Assembly (NCBI GenBank): GCA_025618425.1
Contig: CM046844.1
Span: 16,750,920-16,814,919, forward strand
Length of the DNA stretch: 64,000 bases
Reading direction: 5' to 3'
Origin: Heliocidaris tuberculata
Lineage: Eukaryota; Echinodermata; Echinoidea; Camarodonta; Echinometridae
This document shows positions 43,903-54,943 of the stretch, piece after piece. The first letter of the stretch is position 1; each line of letters starts with the position of its first letter. The notes below the pieces were generated by a model. It saw only the letters and a program-made list of their open reading frames with translations. It searched no databases and was not told where the DNA came from. The position numbers and the translations under genes are program-made.

Positions 43903-44095
43903 CCCACAACCCCCCCCCCCAAAAAAAAAGAGTCTCTTTCAACAACTAAATGGTTTAATTTTCTTAGTACGTCCCCTTCCAATTTTGACATGCAAGAAAC
44001 ATTATTTTATTTTATTACAATTTTCTGGAAATAAGAAGGGGAACTTTAATCTTATTCCCAGGCCAAAGACACTTTACTTTAGGCCCATACAATAT

Positions 44096-44890
44096 CAGGG
44101 CTGCCAACTCTCACGCATTGAGCGTGAGACTCACGCAATTCAACCAATTTTGACTGTCTCACTCTGATAAACGAAATCTCACGCTAAACCCCCAAAATGG
44201 AATGTACACAAATAAATATATCTCTAAATTCTCTGATTTTCCGAATATCGATATGCCCAAGCCCAAAGTTTCGAGATTTTCCCGCGCGGGTGTAAAGCTT
44301 AACCAATAATAATCGTTTTCCGTTCGCGCGCAAAGACGAGCTATTGGATTACGATTGGTTTATACCGTTTCTACCTGTGTCACGTGAGCGTAGCTTGTAC
44401 TTTTGGCAAATTACAGTACATGTATGGCTATGACGTGTGCTTTACATCGCTTTACACGTACGTACGTACGTACGTACGACCGCTATACAGTATACAGCAG
44501 CTAGCTGCAGGCCGGCCAGGAGGATCTGACTTTCAATCCTTCATCATGGTAGTCATCACTAAGCTAATAAAGTCAGTTGAGGTGGAATACTGCAGTTAGA
44601 AGTCAAGAACTTTATTTATTCATGGTCAGTGAACTACATTATTAATATCTTACAAATCCAGTTCAAGTACATTGATGCTGCTTGCATGTATGTATATGTT
44701 CAAATCATGACTAAGTATGCATCAGATTGCACCATTTAAAATGTAAAATTGTCAAAGCTCCCTACCGTGGAAGGGGGGACACCCCCCTTCCACACCTTCC
44801 CCCCCTCGCTCGCTTCGCTCCCTCGGGCTTGGTCGCTCCGCTCCCTCGCAGTGTCTCACTCCAAACTCTCACTCAAGGTTGGCAGCCCTG
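44096..44890. mobile_element. Inverted-end element CAGGGCTGCC...GGCAGCCCTG (795 bp)
   Basis: Ends CAGGGCTGCCAACTCTCAC and AGGTTGGCAGCCCTG are inverted repeats. CAATAT is duplicated directly at both edges (44090-44095 and 44891-44896). CAGGG ends suggest hAT, but hAT normally makes 8-bp duplications, so the class is uncertain. Contains (ACGT)n at ~44456-44479 and no transposase. Confidence 0.75.
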
Positions 44891-45180
44891 CAATATCATG
44901 ACATTTCTTTAAAAATGGAAGGATTAAGATAGTGAAATAAAGCAGAAATGGCAATTCCAGGGGAGCCGGGACACACGTCCCCAAGAATTTTTTCCAAAAC
45001 AAAAGGAGAAAATATAAAGTAAATAATAAATCAGGGCTACAGCACACTATAGGCTCTGAAGTGCTCTGGAACAAAGTTTTACTATTCAAAAATTAAACCA
45101 AAAAAAAAAAAAAAAATCTTCTTGCTCTGTCGCTACACTTCCAGTAATATACAATAACTTTCAAATAAAGAAAATATGTA

Positions 45181-45322
45181 ACCTGGGGCCTGTAACATAA
45201 AGAGATAAATCAATCTTACGATTGATATCAATCGTAAGTCTATGGCAAACCATGTACTGAAGAGTTAAAATTGATCGTAAGATTGATTGTACATGTATCT
45301 CTTTATGTTACAGGCCCCAGGT
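45181..45322. mobile_element. 142-bp fold-back MITE
   Basis: The first 26 bases (from ACCTGGGGCCTGTAACATAA) are the exact reverse complement of the last 26. Inner words AATCAATCTTACGAT are mirrored too. Confidence 0.9.
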
Positions 45323-47559
45323 ATTACATGGGAAGAAAGGAAAAAAAAACTGTTAAGATTTAGTAACTTTGTCTCAAAGTTGAATATTGTCATAAGATAA
45401 GAAATGATGGTGAATATTAAGCTCAGACTTTGATTTGCCTGTTTGATCAAAAGTGCTCTTAGACGCAAAGCTTAAAAATACGAAACAGAATTTTTTTCTT
45501 GGCATGCTGGCAGCTAGGACGCAACATTTTTAAGGTACAGGCAATTCCAAGCAAAACATAACTTGAATCCCAAAATTTCAGATGTATTTTTGACCTAAAG
45601 CATTGATCTAGATGATAGTAGGAAGTGAACAAATCATATGATGAAATTTATGAATATTGAAAAACAATAGAATACCTAAGAAATCCATAAACAATGAAAA
45701 ACATGCAACATAAAGTAAAATGTAATGATTAAATCTATCTGAATGTCTTTTCAAGCTTCCGAGAAGTCCTTTTTTTAAAAACCCTATAAGGACCGGGGTG
45801 GAATTCCCCCCCCCCCCCCCTGGACGTTTGCCGCGATATGTTCGAGGATAATTTTTTTGGCGCCGCGAGCTTTCATGACTTTATTGCATACAGTCTTACG
45901 CATCCTTTGATACCAAGTTTATAAAATTTTGACCAACTAATACAGCGCAGCATCGAAAATCGCCGCGCTGCGCGCGGCCAAAATGATAGTTCTTCTATGA
46001 GTATTGTACAAAATGCAGAATTTTCAATTCGCGAATATGTAAATAATCAGTTAGCGATAATTAAAAAAACCGTTTGAGATATAGAAATGAAACTTTTACA
46101 GGGTTATTCTCTATAAGATACTATATCTGTGTGTCAAGTTGCAGAAATTTTCATCACTCCACGGCCGAGATCCCAGGGGGGGGGGTGTGGATTCCACCCC
46201 CCCCCCCCCCCCCCCCACCTCCCCCGGCTGCGAGAGCGCCAAAATAACCCGGCCTTTTGGGGGTAAAAATCAATACTCTTCAAAAATTTTCAAAAATTGG
46301 ATTGTTAACAAATACAAAAATTTTTGAATAAAATTTGCATAAATTATAATAAATTTATGAACACTAATAGAGCTATTTTTAACACAGATATCTTAGGTCA
46401 TCAGAAATTATCAAATCGTTTGCTCAATTTGTTTTTCAAGTTATGTTTTTCAAACTACTTAATATTTACATAATATGAATTTCATACACTATTTCCCATT
46501 GACTTTCAGAAGTCATTCCGCAACGGTCATTCCGTAAAGCTGTTTCATTTCATATTTTGCATCATATTTGAAATATTTTCAAACAGATTTCCAGGAACAT
46601 GGTGACATATCAAAGCTAACATACTACAGAATGCCAGAGCAATCTTGAAAACTGGATACATATTCAAAGTTCACAGTTTCCGCAATGTTTATTCTGGTTG
46701 AAAAGTCATGTCCTTTTTGTGTTTTCCGTTCAGAAGCAATAATTGTAATTTAATATGTCATAAATCTGATGATGAATGGTTGACATGAAACTCAACAGTT
46801 GTGAAAGTACTGGTTTATGTATTGTACTATCAATTTGTAAAAAAAAACCAATTACGATATTACTAATATTCTTCTTTCAAACTTGAAAATTCTTTGTGAA
46901 TGTCATTCCGTAACGCTTGGAATTGCCCTACAGCAAAATAAAACGTCGTGAGAGGGGCGAGGTGTGCCCCCTCGATTCCTTCGTGGTCAAAAAAATCTTA
47001 CCCCTCCCCCCCCCCCCCCGGTGTCCGGTGATATGCCTTGAAGGTTAACCTTTCTTTTTCTTTTCATTTTACTCCCGCCCACCCCCATGGCAGCTTCATG
47101 TTTTGATTACCCCCCCCCCCCCCGTAAAACAAGATTTGAAAGAAAGAAAAAAGAAAAAAAAAAAAAAACCCTGTCCTCCCTTCTTACTTTAAGCCCCCTG
47201 TGGAAACGTCCTTTCTCCTTTTGCTCCCACTGAATTCTGATTTCAGTTTTTGAAAATTCAAATCCTTTTCTTATTATTTCGATTTATATGCTATAGTTTA
47301 AAGCCTGATTTCAATTTGCTACAGTAAGAAGCAGAAGAAGAAAAAAAGCTTCGGCATGTGGCATACATACATGGGGGGGGGGGGCTTAGGGCTGCAGCCC
47401 CCCCCCCCCCACTTTTTTGAGGAGATACGTTTCATAAAACCTCCGAAAAAAGGTTCGAAAATTGCCAGTAATGAGAGAAATCAAATCAGCCCCCCTCCCC
47501 CTCCACTATCAAAGACGCTTCACGGCCCCTGATATAGGAGAGTGTAAGAGGTTAAATTT
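45323..47559. other. Intergenic with repeated poly-C/poly-G runs
   Basis: No gene. An imperfect inverted pair, GGGGTGGAATTC-C-run-TGG at ~45797 and CCAGG-G-run-TGGATTCCACC at ~46172, frames ~400 bp. C or G homopolymers also lie near 47007, 47110, 47373 and 47400. CATTCCGTAA-type words recur at 46515-46540 and 46905. Confidence 0.5.
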
Positions 47560-50290
47560 GTTATTCTGAGTACTTCAAATTGTAAGGAGAAATTCTTCAA
47601 CATTTACCTTATGTATGCCATAATTTAGTTAAAAAGTCATACAATGCTCTTCAAGACAATCAAAGGTAAAAACAATTTTTGTCCCGCTTGATTTTACTTT
47701 CGATTCAACAGTGTGCGGAAAACAGCGAATATACCGGTTTCCGTGTGTTCTGTACGGATAAGACTTCCGCTATGCTAGTTTGAGCCTTGAATTCAATTTA
47801 AAACGGTAAGACCCAGACAAAAAGTTTCGGCATGTGATCTATATGAGAGTAAAAAGCAACTATTCAGCTTTAACCTCATATGAATCATTATTTAGTTAAA
47901 ATGTCATACGATAGTTAAAAAAATAATCAAAGATAAAAAAGAATTTTGTCCATTTCCGTGTGTAGTATGCGGATAAGACCTCCAGAATGCTGTTTTGAGC
48001 CCTGATTTCAATTTAAAACAGTAAGACCCAGACAAAAATTTCGGCATGTGACATATATGAGAGTAAAGAGCAATTATTCAATTTTAACCTCATATGAATC
48101 ATGATTGAGTTAAAATGTCATAAGATAATATTAAAAGGCTTCAAAGTTAAAAAACGAAATCTGTCCATTTCCCGCTATATTGTCCGGATAAGACCTCCGG
48201 TTTGCTCTTTTGAGCCCTGATTTCAATTTAAAACAGTAAGACCCAGACAAAAAGTTTCAGCATGTGACATATATGAGAGTAAAGAACAACTATTCAGCTT
48301 TAACCTCATATGAATCATGATTGAGTTAAAATGTCATACGATAATATTAAAAGGCTTCAAAGTTAAAACGAATTTTGTCCATTTCCGTGTGTAGTATGCG
48401 GATAAGACCTCCGGTGTGCTGTTTTGAGCCCTGATTTCTATTTAAAACAGTAAGACCCAGACAAAAATTTCGGCATGTGACATATATGAGAGTAAAGAGC
48501 AATTATTCAATTTTAACCTCATATGAATCATGATTGAGTTAAAATGTCATAAGATAATATTAAAAGGCTTCAAAGTTAAAAAACGAAATCTGTCCATTTC
48601 CCGCTATATTGTCCGGATAAGACCTCCGGTTTGCTCTTTTGAGCCCTGATTTCAATTTAAAACAGTAAGACCCAGACAAAAAGTTTCAGCATGTGACATA
48701 TATGAGAGTAAAGAACAACTATTCAGCTTTAACCTCATATGAATCATGATTGAGTTAAAATGTCAAACGATAATATTAAAAGGCTTCAAAGTTAAAACGA
48801 ATTTTGTCCATTTCCGTGTGTAGTATGCGGATAAGACCTCCGGTGTGCTGTTTTGAGCCCCGATTTCAGTTTAAAACAGTAAGACCCAGACAAAAAGTTT
48901 CGGCATGTGACATATATGAGAGTAAAGAACAGCTATTCAGCTTTAACCTCATGTGAATCATGATTGAGTTAAAATGTCATACGATACTTAAAAAAGGCTT
49001 CGAAATTAAAAACGAATTCTGTATTTCCGTGTGTAATATGCGGATAAGACCCCAGGTTTGATGTTTTGAGCGTTGATTTCACTTTAAAACAGTAAGACCC
49101 AGACAAAAAGTTTCGGCATGTGACATATATGTGAGTAAAGATCAACTATTCAGCTTTAACCTCATATGAATCATTATTTAGTTAAAATGTCATACGATAT
49201 AGTTTTAAAAGCCTTGAAAGTTAAAAACGCATTTCGTCCATTTCCGTGTGTAGTATGCGGATAAGACCTCCGGTTCGCTGTTTTGAGCCTTGATTTCACT
49301 TTAAAACAGTAAGACCCAGACAAAAAGTTTCGGCATGTGACATATATGAGAGTGAAGAGCAACTATTCAGCTTTAATCTCATATAGGTCATTATTTAGTT
49401 AAAATGACATACGAAACTTAAAAAAGGCTTCAAAATTAAAAACGAATTCTGTACATTTCCGCCACATTGTGCGGTTAAGACCTCCGGTATGCCGTTTTGA
49501 GTTCTGATTTCAACTTAAAACAGTAAGACTCCGACACAAAGTTTCGGCATGTGACATATATGAGAGTAAAGAGCAACTATTCAGCTTTAACCTCATATGA
49601 ATCATTATTTAGTTAAAATATCATACGGTAGTTTTAAAATGCTTCAAATTTAAAAACGGCATTTGTATTTTTTTGCGTATATTGTGCAGATAAGACCTCC
49701 GGTATGCCGTTTTGAGCTCTGATTTCAATTTAAAACAGTAAGACCCAGACAAAAAGTTTCGGCATGTGACATAAATGAGAGTAAAGAGCAACTATTCAGC
49801 TTTAACCTCATATGAATCATTATTTAGTTTAAATGTCATACGATACTTAAAAAAGGCTTCAAAATTAAAAACGAATTCTGTACATTTCCGCCACATTGTG
49901 CAAATAAGACCTCGGGTATGCCAGTTTGAGCCTTGAATTCAATTTAAAGCAGTAAGACCCAGACAAAAAGTTTCGGCATGTGACCTATATGAGAGTAAAG
50001 AGCAACTATTCAGCTTTAACCTCATATGAATCATTATTTAGTTAAAATGTCATACGGTAGTTTTAAAAGGCTTCAAAATAAAAACGAATTCTGTACATTT
50101 CCGCTATATTGTGCGGATAAGACCCCAGGTTTGACGTTTTGAGCCTTGATTTCACTTTAAAACAGTAAGATTCAGACAAAAAGTTTCGGAATGTGACATA
50201 TATGAGAGTGAAGAGCAACTATTCAGCTTTAATCTCATATAGGTCATTATTTAGTTAAAATGTCATACAATAGTTTTAAAAGCCTTCCAA
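47560..50290 (-). repeat. ~214-bp tandem family, block 5 (about twelve units)
   Basis: GAGCC(C/T)TGATTTCA and AAACAGTAAGACCCAGACAA recur every ~214 bp from 47782 to 50140, with AACTATTCAGCTTTAACCTC between. This is the reverse complement of block 4. Two neighbouring unit pairs (48000-48430 and 48430-48850) are near-identical, which points to recent higher-order duplication. Confidence 0.95.
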
Positions 50291-50684
50291 TCTAGTCCTT
50301 CATTCCCATTGACGTTATCGCCAATGGAGATCCGGAAAATTTTCTTTTTTCCTTTTTGATTGGAGATTTTGACGACACCATAATCCTCTTATTGGTCGCT
50401 GGCGCGGCCTGGCTTATTGGTCGCCAGTTTCAAGGAGCGTGCATGAATCTCTTCTCTTTTTTTTTCTTCGCTCTGAGATGAAATGGACATCTTTTCTGAC
50501 CTCCCAGACCCTGGTTAGTTTTTCTGACTATTTTCAGTTCTTTTGACAATGATGTTTTTTTTTCAGTAAATCCAGTGACCAATGCCATGGTGACAATATT
50601 TGAACCTGAAGCTGAACGTTTTTAGCAATTTTCATATGTCATTGTCAGTCCCACACAAAGACTTTCAAAGTCATAGGTTTTCCG
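50291..50684. other. Intergenic, array edge
   Basis: Contains the degenerate GACGACACCATAATCCTCTT edge motif; no gene. Confidence 0.5.
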
Positions 50685-50938
50685 CACTCATGGGCCCTTG
50701 CCTCTGTGGGACTGTGTCCAACATTCACTGTTGCAGCAGTCAAAAACAGACATCAAAATTGCTCTAAGCGAGATCTAATTTTCTTAACTTTGCTAGATTA
50801 CCTGATTCATGGACTCTTCCACTCTTACTGTGCCACAAATTAGGGGATTCAGAATTGAAAGTGAAATTTTAAATAATTATTTTCCTCTCCTGGCCTGTAA
50901 GAATCTAGCCTGGCAATGGCATGCCTGGAAAAGGGCCT
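50685..50938 (+). repeat. Repeat X, copy with empty transposon site
   Basis: GACTGTGTCCAACATTCACT through GATTCAGAATTGAAAGTGAA matches 57730-57827 plus 63138-63212, where a 5.3-kb transposon separates the halves. Here the halves are contiguous around GCTAGATTACCTGATTC (50800-50815). Homology ends near 50868. In the other copy it leads straight into a LINE reading frame, so X may be the upstream part of that LINE. Confidence 0.8.
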
Positions 50939-50947
50939 GCTGATACA
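50939..50947 (+). repeat. 9-bp target duplication, left (GCTGATACA)
   Basis: Identical to 53487-53495 at the other edge of the MULE-like element. Confidence 0.92.
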
Positions 50948-51266
50948 TAGCTATACGAGCTCTGTGGCTTATCAATCTGGTACTGGCCACAGAGCTATAC
51001 AGCCCATGCCTATATACTGTGTGTGGAGGAGGATATCAACCAAAAAATCTAAATCTAAATATCACCATTTCCCACATACTGTGAGCCATGCAAACCACCC
51101 TCGGAGTTTGCTAAAGGGTTTACCTTCCAGGATCAACTAAGAATAAGATTGTAAAAATTGAATGAATAAAAAAGAAAAAAAGCCACAAAATTGGCAGGTG
51201 TGATCAGGTTTTTTTACCTTGCACTTATAACTTGTATATATGGGACTAGAGTTCTACACATGCAAG

Positions 51267-51337
51267 GTAAGATTGGTGTAGTCCCATATATACAAGTTGC
51301 ACTGTGTAACTTGTATATATGGGACTACACCAATCTT
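51267..51337. repeat. Perfect 31-bp-arm hairpin, 9-nt loop
   Basis: TAAGATTGGTGTAGTCCCAT and onward is exactly reversed after the loop GCACTGTGT. The arm sequence (CCCATATATACAAGTT) also occurs at the inner edge of both terminal arms. Confidence 0.95.
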
Positions 51338-51564
51338 AGTTGCATGTGTAGAGTATGTGCTCCTGTGGGCGGCCGGTCCCCTGTGAGCAGCCGGCGGTGA
51401 ATAAAAAATGAAAATTAAAAAAAAAATTTTGATATCCCTTCAAAAATTACCCTGGACATGCTGGACAGTCTCAGGTAGGTTCTATTGCACCAAAAAACAT
51501 ACTCAGCCAAAGCAGTAAGTATCCTGAATCTCGCTCAACATCATGAGAAATGTACGCCACCAGT

Positions 51565-52011
51565 CAGTAGAGGCGCACGGCCGATATCGGAGACTCTCTC
51601 CCATTTGGGAGATTGTCTCTGTTATCAGAGACTTTCATAAACATTTTTGGTAGCCAATGTGGGAGACAGTCTCCCATTTGGGAGATCGATTTTCTTTGTT
51701 TACATTTGCGACCAAGGGATTACCTCGGCGCAAAAAGAAAATGTGATAAGCAGATTCCTCATGATAAATTACCCCTTTTGACCGTCTACTTCAAAGATTC
51801 ACCGTCTACTTTTGTTTTCATAACATTTTTTGTTATGACCCACACACAAAACAAATGGGTCTCTGACCTCAGTCAGGCAAAAATTTGGCTGGGATAAACT
51901 GCCTTGTTGTTGGTGTTGTTTCTTTTATCCTTTTGTAAGCTAAGTCTCCAATATGAGAGACAGTCTCCCAAATGGGAGAGAGTCTCCGATATCGGCCGTG
52001 CGCCTCTACTG
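51565..52011. mobile_element. MITE inside the MULE-like element (447 bp)
   Basis: Ends CAGTAGAGGCGCACGGCCGA and the exact reverse complement at the right. Inner words CTCTCCCATTTGGGAGA are mirrored. CCAGT is duplicated at 51560-51564 and 52012-52016. Non-coding. Confidence 0.88.
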
Positions 52012-53486
52012 CCAGTCATCGACAAAAAAATTGCAGTTTCTTAACTTTTAAGTTAAGAGACTTTGACATACTTAAACCAATACTTAAAGGCATTGATTAA
52101 CTTTGCCCAGGATTGAAAAAAAAGTCACTGTTCCAGCTAATGCTGTAATCATAATTGCAAACCTTTAGCTCAGACAGGAATCGCCTGAGTTTTATAAGCT
52201 GATCGGTCGTTTATATATCAAGATATTTACGATTGAACATTGATGTCGGGATAGAGTACCACCGAACCCTAAAGAACTCTTACGGTTGGCATACCTCGCT
52301 CTATCACAGAATACCGTACGGGCTGGAAACCCGCTCTGAAATCGCCAAGCGCTGGTGCTTGGTTTTTGTGACTGCAGCGCAGCGAAGAAGCCGAGCGACT
52401 TGCTCTAGCGATTGATCGCGATTTTCTCTTTTTTAGGATAGTAAACGGGTTCCATTTTCTCTCATACTTTCACATATCCTTAATTATATATGTAGTTAGA
52501 GGACTGCACACAATTCACTGGCATTTGAGCTGATTTTACAATTTTTCACAAAGTTAATCAATCGCTTTAAACTTTATTTGTTCAATTTGATGTGTAATTT
52601 GATGTTTATTTAAGAGAATGAAGTTGATGGTCCATGTTTTGCTTCAGAAATTTTTATTTACACTACCACAGGGAAAGCTGCATGGGGGTGGCCGCTCACC
52701 AGTGCCATTTTTCTGAGTGGGTCTGGTGAGCAGCCACCCTGTGTAAAACGTGTACAAAATGCAGGTTTTTGTAGGAAATTGTAGTCTGCTTTCATTTTCT
52801 GGTCATGGCGTTTGATAGATCATCATGTTTGACAGATTTTATGGGTTTCAACAGAATATTATTAATTTTTATAAAGTATTGGAATGTAATGTATGAAATG
52901 TGATATTAATTTTCTTTCACTTAGTCACAAATATGATGCTGAATGCCCGACATATCATGGGCGGCTGCTCACAGGGGTAGAGGCGGCCGCACACAGGACC
53001 CCTAGGCCTAGCACCGTTTTGAAAAATGGACACTACTGACCACGTTATTGGTCAATAATTTTAATTTTGCCTTCTATTTACTTTAGTAAGCAAGTATTTG
53101 GACTATGAATTGATTGTATTGAATTATGTGCGAGTCTTTGATTGATAAATCAGCAAATTCCCTTTAAGCGGCCGCACACCAGAGCCTTTACTCTAGTCCC
53201 ATATATACAAGTTACAAGTGCAAGGTAAAAAAACCTGATCACACCTGCCAATTTTGTGGCTTTTTTTCTTTTTTATTCATTCAATTTTTACAATCTTAGT
53301 TGATCCTGGAAGGTAACCCCTTTAGCAAACTCCGAGGGTGGTTTGCATGGCTCACAGTATGTGGGAAATGGTGATATTTAGATCTACATTTTTTGGTTGA
53401 TATCCTCCTCCACACACAGTATAGGCATGGGCTGTATAGCTCTGTGGCCAGTACCAGATTGATAAGCCACAGAGCTCGTATAGCTA

Positions 53487-53495
53487 GCTGATACA
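53487..53495 (+). repeat. 9-bp target duplication, right (GCTGATACA)
   Basis: Matches 50939-50947 exactly. Confidence 0.92.
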
Positions 53496-53532
53496 CACAA
53501 TATATTGAAGCCTATTCACCCATAAAAGAGCT

Positions 53533-53600
53533 AGTCGGCGCTAATGCACTTTCGTATCCATGCGCACTGGGTACCCTACCCCTACCCCTACCCCTAACCC
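53533..53600. repeat. Inverted flank with (CCCTAC)n, left
   Basis: GCTAATGCACTTTCGTATCC followed by CCCTACCCCTACCCC is the reverse complement of 57541-57612. Confidence 0.8.
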
Positions 53601-54943
53601 ACTCATCCAATGTACTAGGTTATGATTATAACCTCGTACTCCTCTTACATTACGGGTATGTTGAAACTAAGTTTCACCTAACTCACGCTCTTTTACCTCA
53701 CCATGAAGTAAATTATTTACTCTGGAGGGGTGACTAGGTATTGAAGCTAGGTCTAGCTGGTAAAATTATCATTAATTTTTCAAACTTAATGATAAAAAAG
53801 ACAAATCTTACCACCTTCCAAAGCAAGTCGTCTCTGGCATCGGAGCATTTTCGGTGGTATGGTGGTTGTAATAGGAAAATCGGACGGGGAAAAAATACTG
53901 CTGACCCTTGTCGTTATGAGGCGCCGTTTGTGAAGTTATATTTTTTAAAGAAACTGTATATCATTTGTATATGTTTTTCCACTTAATTGATAAAGGGAGA
54001 GGGAGAGGGAGAGGCTGAAAAATTTGTGGATCTGTAAATAAACTATTGTTGTAACTAAGCATGATATCTGTTGGGATTTTTTTTACTTATGTATTCGTAA
54101 TGCTCTTGTTTAATGTGTCTGTTGATTTAAGCTTATCACACTTTTTCTTAATAATAACATTGTATATTTGAAAACCTTTCTATGCCTCGCTATTTATTCA
54201 TCCTTCTGAACATCATTATACAAGACAGATACAAAAATTCAATTTATTAAATCAAGCCTCCACAAAGTTACCGATTCCCTTTTAAGGGATACAGTGTCAA
54301 GCAAAGATATTGGATATTGTGACAATTGTTATTTATAAATCGTGATAAGTGAATCCTCTCCCCCCCCCCCCCCCCCTTCACATAAATAAATATTGTGAAA
54401 TCATTTATACTTGAAAGCAAAATAGATAAATATAAATAATGGATATTGTTAAATCATCATTTAGATCTATAAATAATTAAAAACATGAAAATTATTATTC
54501 ATAAATACCTGTACTCATTCTATGACATTTTCATACGAATAATTATTTGACAAGGTAAATTATTGAATTATATAAAAAAAAATTGTCTAAATGATAAATT
54601 AACAAACGGCGGCTCATACCACGGAACCCCCAAAAGTAATCTTCTGTATCGGGCACAAGAGGGCAGCAAAATACATAAAAACGGTACAATCAACTGTTGC
54701 CTCAGCCCAGTCACGGCAAACAACTTTCAAGCTCCAAAATTCAGCTTTTTCAATACCGGGGTGCAGAAACTTTACATCAAATTCAAGAGTAGACCCAAGG
54801 CAACGTATTGGTAAGTGATGTTTCAATTTTACCTTGATATTTATTATGTTTTGGTTAGGACTATTACTGCAGGCTGCACATTCAGCAGGGGTACGTGATC
54901 TCAAGTGGAACCGAATGGTTCGGAAGCACGAGTGCCCTAACCC
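53601..54943. other. Intergenic; one good splice donor
   Basis: A C-run lies at ~54361-54377. At 54811, GTATTGGTAAGTG is a strong donor following ~220 bp of somewhat GC-richer sequence (54600-54810) that could be an exon, but no protein family is recognised in any frame. Confidence 0.4.

Larger units (their letters stand above)
50948..53486. mobile_element. MULE-like fold-back element, long copy (2,539 bp)
   Basis: Inverted arms 50948-51250 and 53191-53486 (~300 bp) begin TAGCTATACGAGCTCTGTGG and are nearly identical. A perfect 9-bp target duplication flanks it. Long terminal inverted repeats with 9-bp duplications are the signature of Mutator-like elements; no transposase remains, so the class is inference. 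The interior contains a separate MITE, a 31-bp-arm hairpin and recurrent GGCCGC-type words. The frames at 50916-51140 and 53296-53496 come from the arms and are not genes. Confidence 0.9.

Noticed and set aside
50916..51140. 74-codon frame with relatives at 53296, 58304 and 58760
   Set aside because: All four are the terminal arms of the MULE-like family. The shared peptide reflects arm identity, not coding.
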